Notes under the pieces: model-generated | Told to the model about the DNA's origin: nothing | What the model saw: only the letters and a program-made list of their open reading frames with translations | The model's database searches: none | Shown here: piece by piece, positions 49,658-61,987 of the stretch | Layout of the letters: every line of letters begins with the position of its first letter | How positions within the stretch are numbered: position 1 is the first letter of the stretch | Translations under genes and position numbers: made by a program | From: Aphrophora alni | Taxonomy: Eukaryota; Arthropoda; Insecta; Hemiptera; Aphrophoridae | Direction: 5' to 3' | DNA length: 64,000 bases | NCBI GenBank assembly: GCA_963513935.1 | Contig: OY740772.1 | Span: 15,036,098 to 15,100,097, forward strand

Positions 49658-50165
49658 TCAAAATCTGCTACGACAATTTTGATAAAATTTTGCTCAAGGC
49701 CTCTAAAGGCTCAAACAGAACATTTTTTTCGTCATCTTTCTGTAAACTAAGTGCACGTTCGCGAAAAAAGGGGGAAAACAGGCCATGTTGTAAAAGACGT
49801 AATTTCTCAAAATAGAATCTACCGATTTCGTTTAAATTTTAGTAAAATTTGAAGATAAATGATCCAATCACGTGAGTACAATCGCAGGACAAAAAAAAAA
49901 TCTCAGTTTAGAAATCATTAGCAAAAAAGCAAAAAGAACTTTGACCGGCGTCATTGAAAGGTGTTCAAATATGAATTACTCTGAGAACTTTTTTAAAACA
50001 AGCCAAGGAAGTTTAGGTCTTGTTTTAATATAAATATTTTTCCAAAGATAGAGTTCATTTTCACTTTTGAACTGACAATTACGGAACTGACATTTCTGGT
50101 GACAAATAACTATTGGTTTTAGAGATACGTGATTGAGGAAATTTGTGCAATGAACCGTTTTTTAA

Positions 50166-52079
50166 ATATACGTTTGAAATAGAAGATACAACAATTAGAA
50201 ACCGAATATTATAGCCTTAATAATTATGTGATCGTGCCACAGATTCCAAGGTAAGAAACAAAGTAGGTCATAGAACTTATCAATCTGTGGCTTGGCGCCG
50301 GATACACACTTTATATTGACTTAGTTCCATAGATAAGTTGCCCTGCCCTTACAACATCTGACAAACACAGATGATTCAAATATCAATACGTAATAAATTA
50401 TTAATTATAAACTAGGCTATATAAAAGCACGTATATAGCTTTTTCAGACACAAATATAAATATTAAAGTAACCGTCTTGCTACAAATGTCTGTTATCATT
50501 TAAAAATTGCATTTGTCTGTTCTTTTGGGGCTGTAGAGCACTTAAAACAGACAAGACAAGCATTCCAAGACACCTCAAACCGAATATTTTGGAAAAATAC
50601 TGGAAGTTCGTTAACTAGAAAATTTAAAAATCGGTAAATTAAAAATAGCAATCGATTTTTTAATTTCAAAAATTGATTTTTAAGCATATTTTTTACCCTT
50701 ACATCGTACAACTTCAAAAATAGCTCATTTTTTCAGCTTCAAATGATAAAAGTCTCAAATAAAATTTGTTGAAACATAACCTCAAAATTTAAGAAAATTA
50801 ACATTAATAACAGAAATTAAATAAATTTCGTAAATATACTGCTCAATATGATTGTTACTCGAACCAAATAGTTGTACAGTTTCAAAAACAAATCTTTAAA
50901 TTATATTTAAGAAAGGAAATATCTTTGCATCACCACAGATTGCGGTTTACTTCTGTATGGAAGTAGGCTACGCAATTCGTTCAGCGATACATTCCATATT
51001 TCGTCCCATATTAGGAAACATTCACTTTTCATCTAGGTAAAAGCGAAACAAAAAACCCGAATAGGCCTATAAAAGGTCCGATATCGACATGAAGTCATTA
51101 TTAAACCGTTTTACGGACGTGTTAAAAATACTCAACTGATACAATCCAGATCTAGTATGGGATCATTCCCCTTTGTCAATTCCTGGAATGTGAATGATTG
51201 CTGAGTCTGGCAGCAACGAAGGACGTTGAACTGAGGGGAATCCTGAATTTTAACGTGTGATTTGTTTTCAGAAATAAGGAATTTTGTAAATTATAAAAAA
51301 AAGCTTTAAAAGTTATTGGTTGGGTCAGTGCAAAAATTCTGCGCAATCATTTTGTGCAACAATGAAATAACTTTAGATTTAATACTGAGTTGAAATTAGT
51401 TGTTCAAATATTAATATTGAGCTAAACTTTGTTATATTGATGGCTGTGGTAATTATTTAGTTATTAATTGCATAATTTGTTCAACATAGATTTTAAATGG
51501 GATTTTTCAAGACATATCTTGCCTTCATGTAAAGTGAACAATTACCGGAATTTTTTAATGATTATTTTAAAAGTATATTGATGTGTTTGTGTGAATGAGA
51601 TAAAGTTTGTATGAAATTTGTGCAATATTAGTGTTCACAGACGAAATTGTTTGCTTTTGCAACCCGCAAAAACTATAATTTTAGTTGTAGTGTGGTATCC
51701 TAACCTAACTTTTGTGTTTTGTAATGAAGTTAGTCAGCTGTTTGTTTTGTTATACTAATCACTATCGTAACGATTTAATTATTGTTGCATTTTATCTACA
51801 AGTATTTTAGATGACATTTTCCTTAATATTTAAAAGATACCATCGTCTCCTCCCTGAAAAGTAGACAATCTCAGATTTTTACAGCATTACTGTGTTTGTA
51901 TGAATGACAGAGTTTGTCCATATAATATACAAGTATGAAACATTTTACTGCCCATATGGACGTAGTATAGAGGAAGTTATGTGATGTGTCAGAAAATCCA
52001 CGTTGAGTTTCTACAAAAACGTATTAAAGTCTACGAGTTCAAAAAGTGGTTCTTGGAATGATGATCTGTCTGCCACTTC
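50166..52079. other. Gene-free AT-rich stretch
   Basis: No gene, RNA or clear repeat recognised. Confidence 0.45.
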
Positions 52080-52365
52080 TTGAGATTGTATTTGATTTTT
52101 TCGATAACTAAACATTTGGAGGAAGCTGTCATAAAAACACAAAATTACGATTTTCTCAAAATCGGCTGTGACGATTGTGATCAAATTGTGTCAAGTGTAG
52201 CTTTTAAGGACACAAGTTAAAGATTATTAAAATGCGAGTTCGTTATAGGTAAAAAAGAGACTAAGAGGTTGTTATAAAATATGTAATTTCTCAAAATCAG
52301 CACTACCAATTTCGTTCAAATTGTAGTGAAATGTGAAGATTAGTGATCCGAATCCGTGTACAAGA

Positions 52366-52908
52366 TATACTGTGCCCCAAAAGTCCCCCCATTATTATTT
52401 TTATTAATAGAAATATAATTGTGAATGTTAACCTACAAACTCCGGTTGTTTTTATTACATTACAAATTGCTCTATGCTGGTAAAATGATGGTAAGAGCCT
52501 TACCTTGTTTTTTAGCTCAAATTAAGTTCTCGAAATGGCTACCATTTACTTCTTGACAGAAATAGATTTCTGGACTCAAAAGCTTGTTGTACATTTCGTA
52601 ACATTTCCGGTGTAATTATTAACGTCAAATTCACAATTCGATTGGTCACTATGTTGGGTAGGATGAACTTAGAGACATCTAGTTTGGGCCATTATTCTTA
52701 TTTTTAAAAGACCTTTAAAATGAGGTATCACTCAATAGGGGTTGCTATTTAAAATTCAACTACCCCATTATGGGGGTAAGGGTTGAAAATTTTGATACTT
52801 CAAAAAACTCCTCCTTTGGCTATCTAAACTTTCCCCAAAGCAAATCTCTCTATTTCCATTAATTAAAAAAATAATAGGGGGGGTGGGACTTTTGGGACAC
52901 ATGGTATA
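52366..52908 (+). mobile_element. Non-autonomous DNA transposon, complete 543-bp copy
   Basis: The left end TATACTGTGCCCCAAAAGTC and right end GACTTTTGGGACACATGGTA are inverted repeats. They extend about 50 bp (CCCCCCATTATT… / …AATAATAGGGGGGG), with TA at both edges. The interior has inverted words ATTGTGAAT/ATTCACAAT and no transposase. It lies within a T-family copy. A rearranged relative is at 9216-9772. Confidence 0.88.
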
Positions 52909-54109
52909 AATACGAGTTCAATCAGATAATATTTACGGACACGCGTTTACGGCACGAGTGAAGCAAGTTTACGTCCTATTTATTTATAAGTATTGTTTAA
53001 AAAGAGTGTTTATTGTTTATTTTGACTTTTTGATTGACAACTACCTAATTATCAATTTTATTGACGATTAGTTTTGTTTTTATTTGGTTTTACAGATGGG
53101 TGAATCAAAAGGTTTGTGCAATGTTTTTCCACCACAAACTAATTCAACACCATACAATCCATAATCACCAAAAGCGTAGCGTACCATAATTAACCAACTT
53201 AACCAACATCTTTTAGAAATTCACTTATGTTTTGTAAACCAAACGAAGACGGCTGCTACCTGTGGAAACCCTCTCTCACGCACGCACACTCACCCATGTT
53301 CTGCCCCAGACAAACTGCCTAAATAGTGACTCGCCTATTGTAAACTCTTTTGATACAAAGACAAATTTCTTAATGCTTCTGATTGACGATATTTAAAACA
53401 TAAGGAGAAATAATGTGAAAAGTAGAATAGTAAAGAAAGAATGTTGAAATATGATTCATAAAACTGTATTGAATAATTAGGCCTACATAAACAACGAAAA
53501 TAGTATGTTATATGTCCAAACTTAAAATATATACATAAAAAACTTAATTATGTAAACATTGCAAAAAAGCAGTAAAAATTACACTCTACTCTATTTTTTT
53601 AAAAATTGAAACCTCGTATGAAATAGCGATTTACTCGATACAGTATCAGCAAATATAAGATTATAAGCTATTAGCATTATGATGTATTAAAAAAAACATT
53701 AAATATTGGTATGATTTAGAAAAACAAGGCACAGATTGATTACAAATAAACGTAATTCATTAAGCTGTACAAAAATCAAACCATAAATGCCAACATCCTA
53801 TAAACTTTAGAGTTAAACAGTTGAAAAATAAATGGTACCAGGAATTTAATTAAATTTCGTTTAGCCATCCAGTTTTAAATTAGGAAAACTAACATGCATT
53901 TGGAAGAGCTTATAAGGACCAGATTGAAAATCTTGTCACTTGCATTAGAAAATGATGCATTATAAGGTATCCTAGAAAATTTAACTTGGCAATAATAAAA
54001 GAAACACACTTTTAAGAAAAAAATAAAATTAGTGGTTTGTACATTTTACAGATTGATAGATTACTTTAGAGAAATACTTAAGAGAAGAAATACATGAGAT
54101 TTTAATTTT
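52909..54109. other. T-family tail, then gene-free AT-rich stretch
   Basis: The T-family repeat resumes after the transposon and ends near 53130 (AGGTTTGTGCAATGTTTTTC). After that I see nothing. Confidence 0.5.
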
Positions 54110-54567
54110 TTGTTGAATAAGTAAAAAGTAATTTTCGTCATACTGCTTCAAAAACAGATGTTTTCAATACATGCATTGAGATGCTAAAGTTGTTATTTTT
54201 AGTCCCAGGACCTAAACACCAGCCGAGGTCGAAGTCATCAGCTGTTACTTCGTTTATACGAATTAATTAATAATTGTAAAGCATCTACAAAAACAACCGA
54301 TACTCTCGATTGTAAATAATCGTTAAAACAGCTGTTACCATCGATTTGAAGGCAAATAGGTTATAACATTTTAGTTTTTGTGAAATTGTTTTCTTATATT
54401 ATTTGCAGTATAACGAAAAATATAGTTCATCACTTGGACCAAAAGAAGCTTTTCGATCCTCGCTCATTTTCCGACCGAGGCGGAGCCGAGTTTACTCAGC
54501 TTGTATCAAAAAGCTTCACTTTTGGTCCTAGTGATGAAACACACTATTTTCACACTAATATTACTTT
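54110..54567 (+). repeat. Paralogous block Q, copy 1, with hairpin end
   Basis: More than 85 percent identical by eye to 63592-63935: TTTTCGTCATACTGCTTCAA, AACCGATACTCTCGATTGTA, AGTTTTTGTGAAATTGTTTT and CTTGGACCAAAAGAAG are shared in order. The end forms a hairpin. GGACCAAAAGAAGCTTTT-type sequence pairs with AAAAAGCTTCACTTTTGGTC, enclosing a 40-bp loop with CCTCG…CGAGG and CGAGGCGGAGCCGAG. The other copy has lost most of this hairpin. Confidence 0.85.
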
Positions 54568-55277
54568 TTAAATAACATTTCCCTTTAACTTTACACACAA
54601 ACAACCCGGCTCTTGTCTACTTGAGATAATTTATTTGAACAAACACACATAAAAACTTAACAATACCACCTTCCTTGGTCCACGTGTGTAAGAGAAACAA
54701 TGGATATTATCTAACAGGAAGTGTTATCAGTAAACAGCTGTGTTGGATGTAGAACATAACCTCTTTTGCGTAAGGAAACATCTTAAATTCGTAAGAGTTG
54801 ATTGAATTCAAATTTGGAGTTTTAGAGATCATGTAGTCTAACTGTAAGATTTTCTAAATATAAAGCAAGTTTGAAAACTTATTCTCTCTTATTTAAGATA
54901 TCTCGATTTGTCTTGGAGAGATGTTGAACATGGCGTGATATTATTTTCAGGAAAAGTAGAAAGAAATATTTACGCCTTCTGTACACTAGCGCGATACGAT
55001 AAATATCTTAAGGTAGTTAGCGATAAGCGATAATTAACTTATAAGATAGTTCACGTTCAAATCGTGTTGTACTGGCTAAACAACCTACCATAATGATATT
55101 TATCGTAAGATATCGTATTAAGCGACACGCTCCGAGAATTTCTTCGCTTAGTATCGTACGATAATTCAGTGACAAAATGTCTTGAGATACAAGTAGAAGC
55201 TAAAGATTTAAGTTTCTTAATTTCTCTTAACAAGTGTTTGAAAATAGCTCTTTATGGAATTATAAACTGAAAGACGG

Positions 55278-55565
55278 TCATAAAACTGACGTGATAAGTT
55301 TGGTTAGGTTTGCAAGCGAATTAAACGAGTGAAAATCCCGTTTTTCAACGGAAGTACTCACGAATTGCAATAAGAAAAGGAAACTTTCAGGGTCTGTCCT
55401 GTAAAATTCGTTAAATTTCTTTTCGTGTTTAGATAGTTTCATTTTATCTATTGTGGAACTGTGTCGCACATTTATTAATTTACTCGATTGCAACCAATGC
55501 TCTCTTTTCCTGTTTTTCAAATACCAATACCTCAACAAATTGTCATCTTCACTGCAAGAACTCAT
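55278..55565 (-). pseudogene. PIF/Harbinger-like nuclease N-terminal fragment
   Basis: A 95-codon minus-strand frame. It contains LRYWYLKNRKREHWLQ, then EFYRTDPESFLFLLQFV and a segment ending LANLTKLITSVL. This matches the N-terminal part of HARBI1-like DDE nucleases (the W..RxR segment, then F.M....F..LL..V.P.I.KQDT and LAVTLRFL-like). The DDE catalytic domain does not follow, so it is truncated, either a deletion derivative or a single exon. No paired terminal repeats or 3-bp TWA target site were identified. The assignment rests on the motif pattern. Confidence 0.6.
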
Positions 55566-55800
55566 GATGTCAACTGTTGTACTGACTCGAAAAAGTATCC
55601 CCTACCAACAGGTTGTATCGTTTTGGTGTGCGACAAAATTATCTTAAGATTAAAGTCTCGCATTGAAAAAAAATCGTTCGATAAACATCTTAGTGTGGAA
55701 TCGGTCTGAAAGGGTCGTTCCATTCTTGTTTATGTTTTTTTTGGTTCAAAGATGAAAACCTCTCGGTCATCATTGCCTTAAAAAAAACAACATAAAATAA

Positions 55801-55945
55801 AGATCCCTAGTCCTCAAAAGTTCCAATAGCGTCGGAAGAGAACAAGAGTTGGTCAAGAGAAATCTGATGGGAAAGATGTGAAAGAGGGGATCTAACAAGA
55901 CTACACGTAAATACAGCTAGGATCCTTCGGGCTTTTGCGTCTTTA
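55801..55945 (+). repeat. Dispersed ~160-bp repeat, copy
   Basis: ATCCCTAGTCCTCAAAAG, GAACAAGAGTTGGTCAAGAG, GGGATCTAACAAGACTACA, AGCTAGGATCCTTCGGG; aligns with 5708-5870. A T-family module follows directly (55945-56330). Confidence 0.75.
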
Positions 55946-56036
55946 GAAGCTACACTTGAGCAAAAATTTAAAAAATAGTAATTTTGTATTTTGTAACCCT
56001 AAATTTAAGTTGTAAATAAATATAAAAATCGGAATA

Positions 56037-56121
56037 TTGATTCGAATTTACACCTAACCACAATCACTGGAAACTTTAAAAAAACCTGTGATTGTGGTTA
56101 GGGATAAATTCGAATCATTAT
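56037..56121. repeat. Near-perfect hairpin, ~35-bp arms
   Basis: ATTCGAATTTACACCTAACC… (56037-56074) is complementary to …GGTTAGGGATAAATTCGAAT (56087-56121), with CCACAATCAC/GTGATTGTGG at the centre and a 12-nt A-rich loop. Confidence 0.85.
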
Positions 56122-57833
56122 TGTGAATTCCACCACAGTGCTCAACAAGATTGTATCATAAAAATCGGAGTTATAGCTAAAATATTCTCATATACAAAGT
56201 TTGATTAAAATCGGTCCACACGTTTGGACTGTACACAGACGAGAACCATTTTCAAAAACCACCTTTTTCGCCGTCGATTTTTTTATACTATGTATCACAT
56301 AACTTTCTATACTACGTATATGTGAAAAAGTTAAATTGAAGATTAATACGAAGCGTAAGAGATTATTCGTAAGAATGCTCGTAATCCAATATTCTACACA
56401 GGAGCAAAACATCCCCCTACCGTCCATTGACACTTGTTGAATTCTTATAGGTAACAGCTGGGACATAACCTTATTTTTAAAATTATAATTAGTTTATATT
56501 GACACAGGTGTTGTAGTAATTGGGTTGCCTAAGTGAGGTTAGGGCGATGAATAAAAGGTATTTATTGACAATTGAGATGGAGGAGGCCTGTGTTAAGTGA
56601 TGTGAGAAGGATCTGAACCTTCAATTATTGAATTTATAAAATTACAGCTTTGAACGTATTTATATGATATTTCAATGAAGAAATTAAATTTTTAAAAAAA
56701 TAAAAAAATTTAAAAAAATAATAATAACAATACACTTATAGGGTCTTGTTTAATTATGTTAACAAACTTTAGGGATTATTTGGGTTACAACGCTTATTTT
56801 CCGGCATTTAAAAATTTTTTATCACATATAAAGAATTATAACTTTGAAAGTATATAAGATATTGAGTTCAGATTTGGTATACATATTTTTTATGTTACGT
56901 AAAAACGAAAACATTCTTATATTTTCAAAATGGCGGCCATTTAAATTTTTAATATCTTAAAAATCACCAATTTTACGAAAAAGTATACACAAGAGACAAA
57001 AATCTTTTGGTAATTATATGGATCCATTTTTTATTTTACTTTTACTGCAATTTTAGTATTATTATATGTAGGTATATAATAACATAACCTAACATATTCC
57101 TGGTTATTCTTGCTACCACAAATCTGATCTACATTTTTGTTTACGAGAAACTTCAATAAGAGTTGGCAAAACAACAAAAATGAACCTAGATAGGAGTATT
57201 TGGAAGTTCTATTTCAGTCAGATACAATTTACCCAGAAACCAAATTTAGGTTCCTATCTTTAAAAGTGGCGGTAAAAAATCAACCTTTTGATTGCCAACA
57301 ATCGAGCGAGATTTTGGGGTTATGTTCTATTTTTATTTGGTTTTGAGGACGGCTGAGTGAGAAAGTTTGTGCAATGTTTTTGCACGAATGTATACGAATT
57401 GTTTGATTATAAAAAGTCTACTGAACTTAACTTGACAATAGCATCACTTTGTAATGGCTAGAACAAAAGACTTAGACGGTGGATACAACACAAAACATTC
57501 ACGTGTTACTTGCCAACACATCACTAAATGTTTAGGTTTAGTGTTGAGCGAAGAGAAGCCGGATCAGATCTCTTTATTGCACTTTAGATTCAATGTTAGC
57601 GTGGAAAGTATTCTTCAAACATTTTAATGAAAAACATTAAGGCAAACCAATTTTCTTTAAAAGTACAGTTTAAACTTCCCAATCAACGAATTATCTGCTT
57701 TTATTTGCACACAGAATGTTCTTGTCAATAATATGGCTGCCAATTAGGAGAGTTTTCGATTTAATATCCCTAAATACAGAAGCTAACTGTTATGAAATGA
57801 CTTCTTGACTATGATTCTTCGGGGCTCTGGTTT

Positions 57834-57972
57834 AGTGAGTACGGGCTTGGGAATCTCGAGGAACCTTACAGGAGCTACACCTTTTTAATGCAATCTTGGG
57901 TTACATCTCTCTCTTTTCTATCAGGTCTGTCTTGTTCTGTTCCGATTAAGGGTTGTATTCGAGGGCCTGGTT
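57834..57972 (-). repeat. Dispersed ~160-bp repeat, inverted copy
   Basis: AGTGAGTACGGGCTTGGGAA, GGAGCTACACCTTTTTAATG, CTTTTCTATCAGGTCTGTCT and GTATTCGAGGGCCTGG are the reverse complement of the copies on the plus strand. It abuts the TTAGG compound repeat. Confidence 0.75.
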
Positions 57973-58264
57973 AGGTTAGGTTAGGTAGCCTTTTCTTCCT
58001 TTTTACTCACCCAATATACGAAGTATAGGGTAAGTTAGGTAATAGGTTAGGTTAGGTTAGGTTAGGTTAGGTTAGGTTAGGTTTTACCTTTTCTTCCTTT
58101 TTACTCACCCAATATACGAAGTATAGGGTAAGTTAGGCAATAGGTTAGGTTAGGTTAGGTTAGGTTAGGTTAGGTTAGGTTAGGTTAGGTTAGGTTAGGT
58201 TAGGTTTTACCTTTTCTTCCTTTTTACTCACCCAATATACGAAGTATAGGGTAAGTTAGGTAAT
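57969..58264. repeat. TTAGG compound repeat: three 54-bp units separated by TTAGG runs
   Basis: CTTTTCTTCCTTTTTACTCA plus CCCAATATACGAAGTATAGG and GTAAGTTAGG occurs at about 57989-58041, 58087-58141 and 58210-58264, nearly identical each time. Between them are uninterrupted GGTTA (TTAGG) runs of about 41 and 63 bp. TTAGG is the arthropod telomere repeat. This is an interstitial block, not a chromosome end, since unrelated sequence continues on both sides. Confidence 0.93.
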
Positions 58265-58367
58265 AGAAAAATGTCAAACTGCGTTCTTCCTGAAAGTTGA
58301 CCTCAGGTAACTGAAAAAGCTGTCCTTCCGTCGTCGTTGTCGCCTGTACGTAAGCACGATAGCGGCC

Positions 58368-58397
58368 ACAATAATTAGGCCTACATAGGCCTAATTA
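58368..58397. repeat. Short perfect palindrome
   Basis: AATAATTAGGCCTA-CA-TAGGCCTAATTATT, with 14-bp arms and a 2-nt centre. Confidence 0.85.
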
Positions 58398-60744
58398 TTG
58401 AAATTTAGTATAGAAAATCGAATTTAAAATTTAAAATGGCGGCAACTTAACCAGTTTTTGTTCATATCTTGTGTTATTCAACTTAAAACGCACTAAATTA
58501 GATATAAATTTGAAGTTTTCAATTTTTCATGTAATGGTACGAAACATAGCTCTAATAGCTCTAAGATCATAAATAGTAAAAGGTTTTTGAGATAGTAAAT
58601 GTTAAAAAGATTAAATAACAAGGTTTGTTTTAATTTATTGTCAGAACAGTAATTTTTAAATAACCATGATTGTCACACTGGTTTGAGGCATTTATTTTTA
58701 CATTTTACCAAAATTTAAATAATATCTGTAGAGATAATTTTTAGAAATTAGACTTTAAAGCAGTTCCGATTTTAGGGGTTTTCCATTAAACCGTTAACAG
58801 GTTTTGAAGTATAGACTATTACGTTTTCTTTGGATTCTTGAAGGCTGTCTAAATTTTTAGTTTATTTTTAAAAAAATCATCTTTTTGAACGGCCATGATC
58901 ACAAAAAAAAATAAATAAATAAAATCGGCCCTCTTATTAATTCTGTAGAGTAACTTACTGCACAGACTACACATTCCAAAATTAAGAGGTCTGAACAACC
59001 TACATATAACTTCGTATGCAAGTCTAAATCCATTTCCGGATGAGGTAACTATAATTATGTATCTTTACATACAAATGGGTTATTCACACAATGTATGTAC
59101 AAACAATGTTTGAAATTATTTGCAAACAAAAGTTGGCAGCTCTGTGAATACAAAGATTCTTTTATTTGTATTTCATCGCTTCGCAGGTTTACCTTCATTC
59201 AACAATTCAATATTTATTTTCACAACTGTTAAGACGTTTCCCGTCTTCATAATGAGGTTTACAAACAAGAATATTTATGTTTAATCTGGAAGTAGGTTTT
59301 TTTGAAACGACTGAATATAATTGCGGTACAGAACCAACATTGTATAGCTTGATTCTATGATAAGGCAAAACGGGGTTTTTAAAAAAGTGTAGAAGTATAT
59401 TACAGGTACAAATAAAATACATTGATAATTAAATGTGTGAATATTAGTGATTACTTACTAGGTTCAAAATAATAAGTACCTGTAAAGGGGGGAGAGGATA
59501 AAGAGGTACAACATTTTATTTAGAAAGTTGTGACGCGGTCACGATCAAGATTGCGATTCGGGATGAACCGTTGAGCCGAACTTTGACGATAACACACGAA
59601 GCATAACGTGAGAATCGTTCCTTAGATCCCTTCTTTCCGAATTCTAGCAAGACGGTAACTATTTGTTTTTTCATGAGTGTGATTCAAATTAAACTAGGGG
59701 CGGGTATATTAAAGGTGAAGTGGCAACTGGGGTTTACCGGGGGCCATAACACTCGAGCTGCACGTAAACGTTGATTTGCTGGTATTTCGGTTAAACTGCT
59801 CAGAAGCGCCTACATATTAAGGGACTAGGTTTATCAAGTATCTAGTGATATTCTGTACTGATAAGTTCTTGGATTATTAATTATCTAGTTCAATTATTTA
59901 AGATAGTTCCCGGTGTGTTGGTTAGATAGACATTGTTTTCCAAGTGATTCAGAGTGTGAGGTGATCCACGGGTTGTCCCCAAGATGGTGTTGTCTAAATA
60001 GGGTTAGGTAGACCTTGCTGAATAGTTTTTCCTCGATCAAAAACTCTAAAATATATCGTTTAAAAGTATGTGTTTTATCGGAGTTTCTGAATAAATGTAT
60101 TTAACATGTGGAAAAACACTTGGCGTAATCAAATTAGCGTTAAGCTATTTTAGCTAGGTTGAACATTTTGAGGTCGGGTTTGCAGCATTGTGTTCTAGTC
60201 GTAAAGCTCTTTAATTCGATGTACAACTCGATCTATGCTCTCATTTAATATTTCCTACTTACTCCGTGTGTGGGTCGTCCCCCTGGAAAGGTAGAGGTCC
60301 ACTGAATACGTACTAAAATAGGTTTTGGTGTCCATTAAAAATGTGCATAGTTTTGTAGATTTTGCCATGGTTAAACAAATATTAAGCTTAAAATAAAGCA
60401 ATAAAGCTTAAAGTTTCAAAATATTTGAATAATATAAATGAGCTACAATTGTTTCGTCTTGCGGCATCATCGGGCTTGAATATGGAGTTTCAAGAAGAAA
60501 TATCTGCTATTACATTATAATTAAATATTAAGCTGTCCCTGGACCTATTTAACACGCGGTATATTAGTATCAATGTTTTGCTTGCATTAGAGAGACATAA
60601 AAATAATATTGTAAAATTGATAAAACTACGATCCTGAGTCTTTTAACACATACACTTTTAGCACTTAACAATTGTTTGCTTAGCTTATTTATTTATTATT
60701 CTTGAACCCGACAACTGCAATTTTTATTCCTAACAAGTTTTATC
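58398..60744. other. Gene-free; GC-richer island at 59525-60330
   Basis: 59525-60330 is less AT-rich. It has a TATATTAAAG box near 59706, AATAAA near 60090 and a TGTGACGCGGTCACG start at 59529. This could be a solo LTR or promoter-like segment, but no target duplication or coding frame was found. A weak TGATG…GAAAC motif is at 60449-60475 (minus). Confidence 0.3.
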
Positions 60745-60888
60745 CTTCAAATACTCTAATAGTGGCAGTTTCGAAAAAGAACAAAAGTTAGTCAAGAGAT
60801 ACCTGATAGGAAAGGTGAAAAGAGGGATCCAACCGAAGACACATGAATAAAAGTGTAGACCCGGTTGTGTCCACCGAGTGGCCAGTGG
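60745..60888 (+). repeat. Dispersed ~160-bp repeat, copy
   Basis: CCTTCAAATACTCTAATAGT, AGTCAAGAGATACCTGATAG, GAGGGATCCAACCGAAGAC, GTGTAGACCCGG; aligns with 20168-20316. Confidence 0.7.
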
Positions 60889-61233
60889 TCAGTGTATTAA
60901 GCACTGCATCTCCAGTTGACAAGGGTTTGACAAGTTTAGAGGTTATCTGCTGAGTGGTACATTTTTCTGTTCCTGGTTATTCACGACCGAGTATCTGTTT
61001 CAACGGTTTTCACGTAGAACGGGTTTACCAGGGTTATATCTGACGATTTTATGCCTTTATGCATTTGTTAACGTTGCGTATTCCAAACATAGTAAAAGCA
61101 TGACTCATATCTGTTATTACAAGAGATACCCTGTCAACAGCTTGTTACTATAACCCGAAACAATACAATGAGTAAACCTATGTTTATGCCATCTATATAT
61201 AGTATAAATATAGAATTTTTCATATTTTATATC

Positions 61234-61457
61234 GTATAACAAACACACAGAACACAATTCTCATAAAAAAATACGCCTAAGTATCAGACGCGTTTCAACG
61301 ACAAGGTCGTCCTCTTCAGTGATACACCAGCTATACCAACTGTTGTGGTTTGGTTGCTGTAGCTGGTGTACCACTGAAGAGGACAACCTTGTCGTTGAAA
61401 CGCGTCTGATACTTAGGCGTATTTTTTATGAGAATTGTGTTCTGTGTGTTTGTTATA
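61234..61457. repeat. Foldback with ~107-bp near-identical arms, each carrying a hammerhead-like motif
   Basis: Arms 61234-61340 and 61351-61457 differ at only a few positions; the loop is about 10 nt. Each arm holds CACTGAAGAGGAC.ACCTTG, then TCGTTGAAACGCGTCTGATA, CTTAGGCGTA, and GAGAATTGTGTTCTGTGTG. The minus-strand motif is at 61272-61322 and the plus-strand motif at 61372-61421. A single-arm copy is at 37960-38075. Confidence 0.9.
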
Positions 61458-61987
61458 CTGTATAGTTTTTCTCATAAGTCAAGCTCAACATTTAATATGT
61501 ATATTTTATATCCTTGAGTTATGTGTTAGGTTAGGTTAGATATATAATAAACAGGACTACGTATTGATCAGATATTAGGAGGACTTAAAACCGTCGGAAA
61601 TGATACAGGTCAACTCCTTCTACCTGAAAACCGTCGGTTATGTTTTTCTTCTACATTCTTTCGCTTCCTACACTCTTCTACATAATGCTAACGTAAAGGT
61701 TCATTACGTTTGTCAATGGTACAAAAGCCAATATTTTTTAATTTTCGGTAGTATTAATACAGGATAAAACATGTTAAATCCAATAAATCATTTCGTATAA
61801 ATGTTTTAAACTTTGTTTTAATGTTTTTTTTTAATCTTCAAAATGCATTTTAGAAACTAAAGTAAGGCGACTAAAACATGTCAATTTCGAACCTAATCTA
61901 GAAATCTTTTTTAGCAGAAATATATTCCGCTTAGCTGGAAGCCCCTAGACCTACCATACCCACTCCGACCACTGCAACGAAAGACAA

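Larger units (their letters stand above)
49000..50165 (+). repeat. T-family dispersed repeat, long copy split by the Merlin element
   Basis: Left part up to 49179 (…AAATTTACGATTTTC) and right part from 49650 (CGATTTTCTCAAAATCTGC…) join exactly as in the uninterrupted copy at 52080-52365 (ACGATTTTCTCAAAATCGGC). It ends with GGAAATTTGTGCAATGAACC near 50138-50157. Other copies or modules lie at 5930, 7440, 16080, 41500, 52080, 55930 and 63000. Confidence 0.75.

Noticed and set aside
57989..58264. TATACGAAGTATA resembling half of a recombinase target such as loxP
   Set aside because: Only a short palindromic core is shared, with no paired 13-bp arms and spacer. It is part of the 54-bp repeat unit.
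57969..58264. True telomere
   Set aside because: TTAGG runs are short and interrupted, and unrelated sequence continues for kilobases on both sides.
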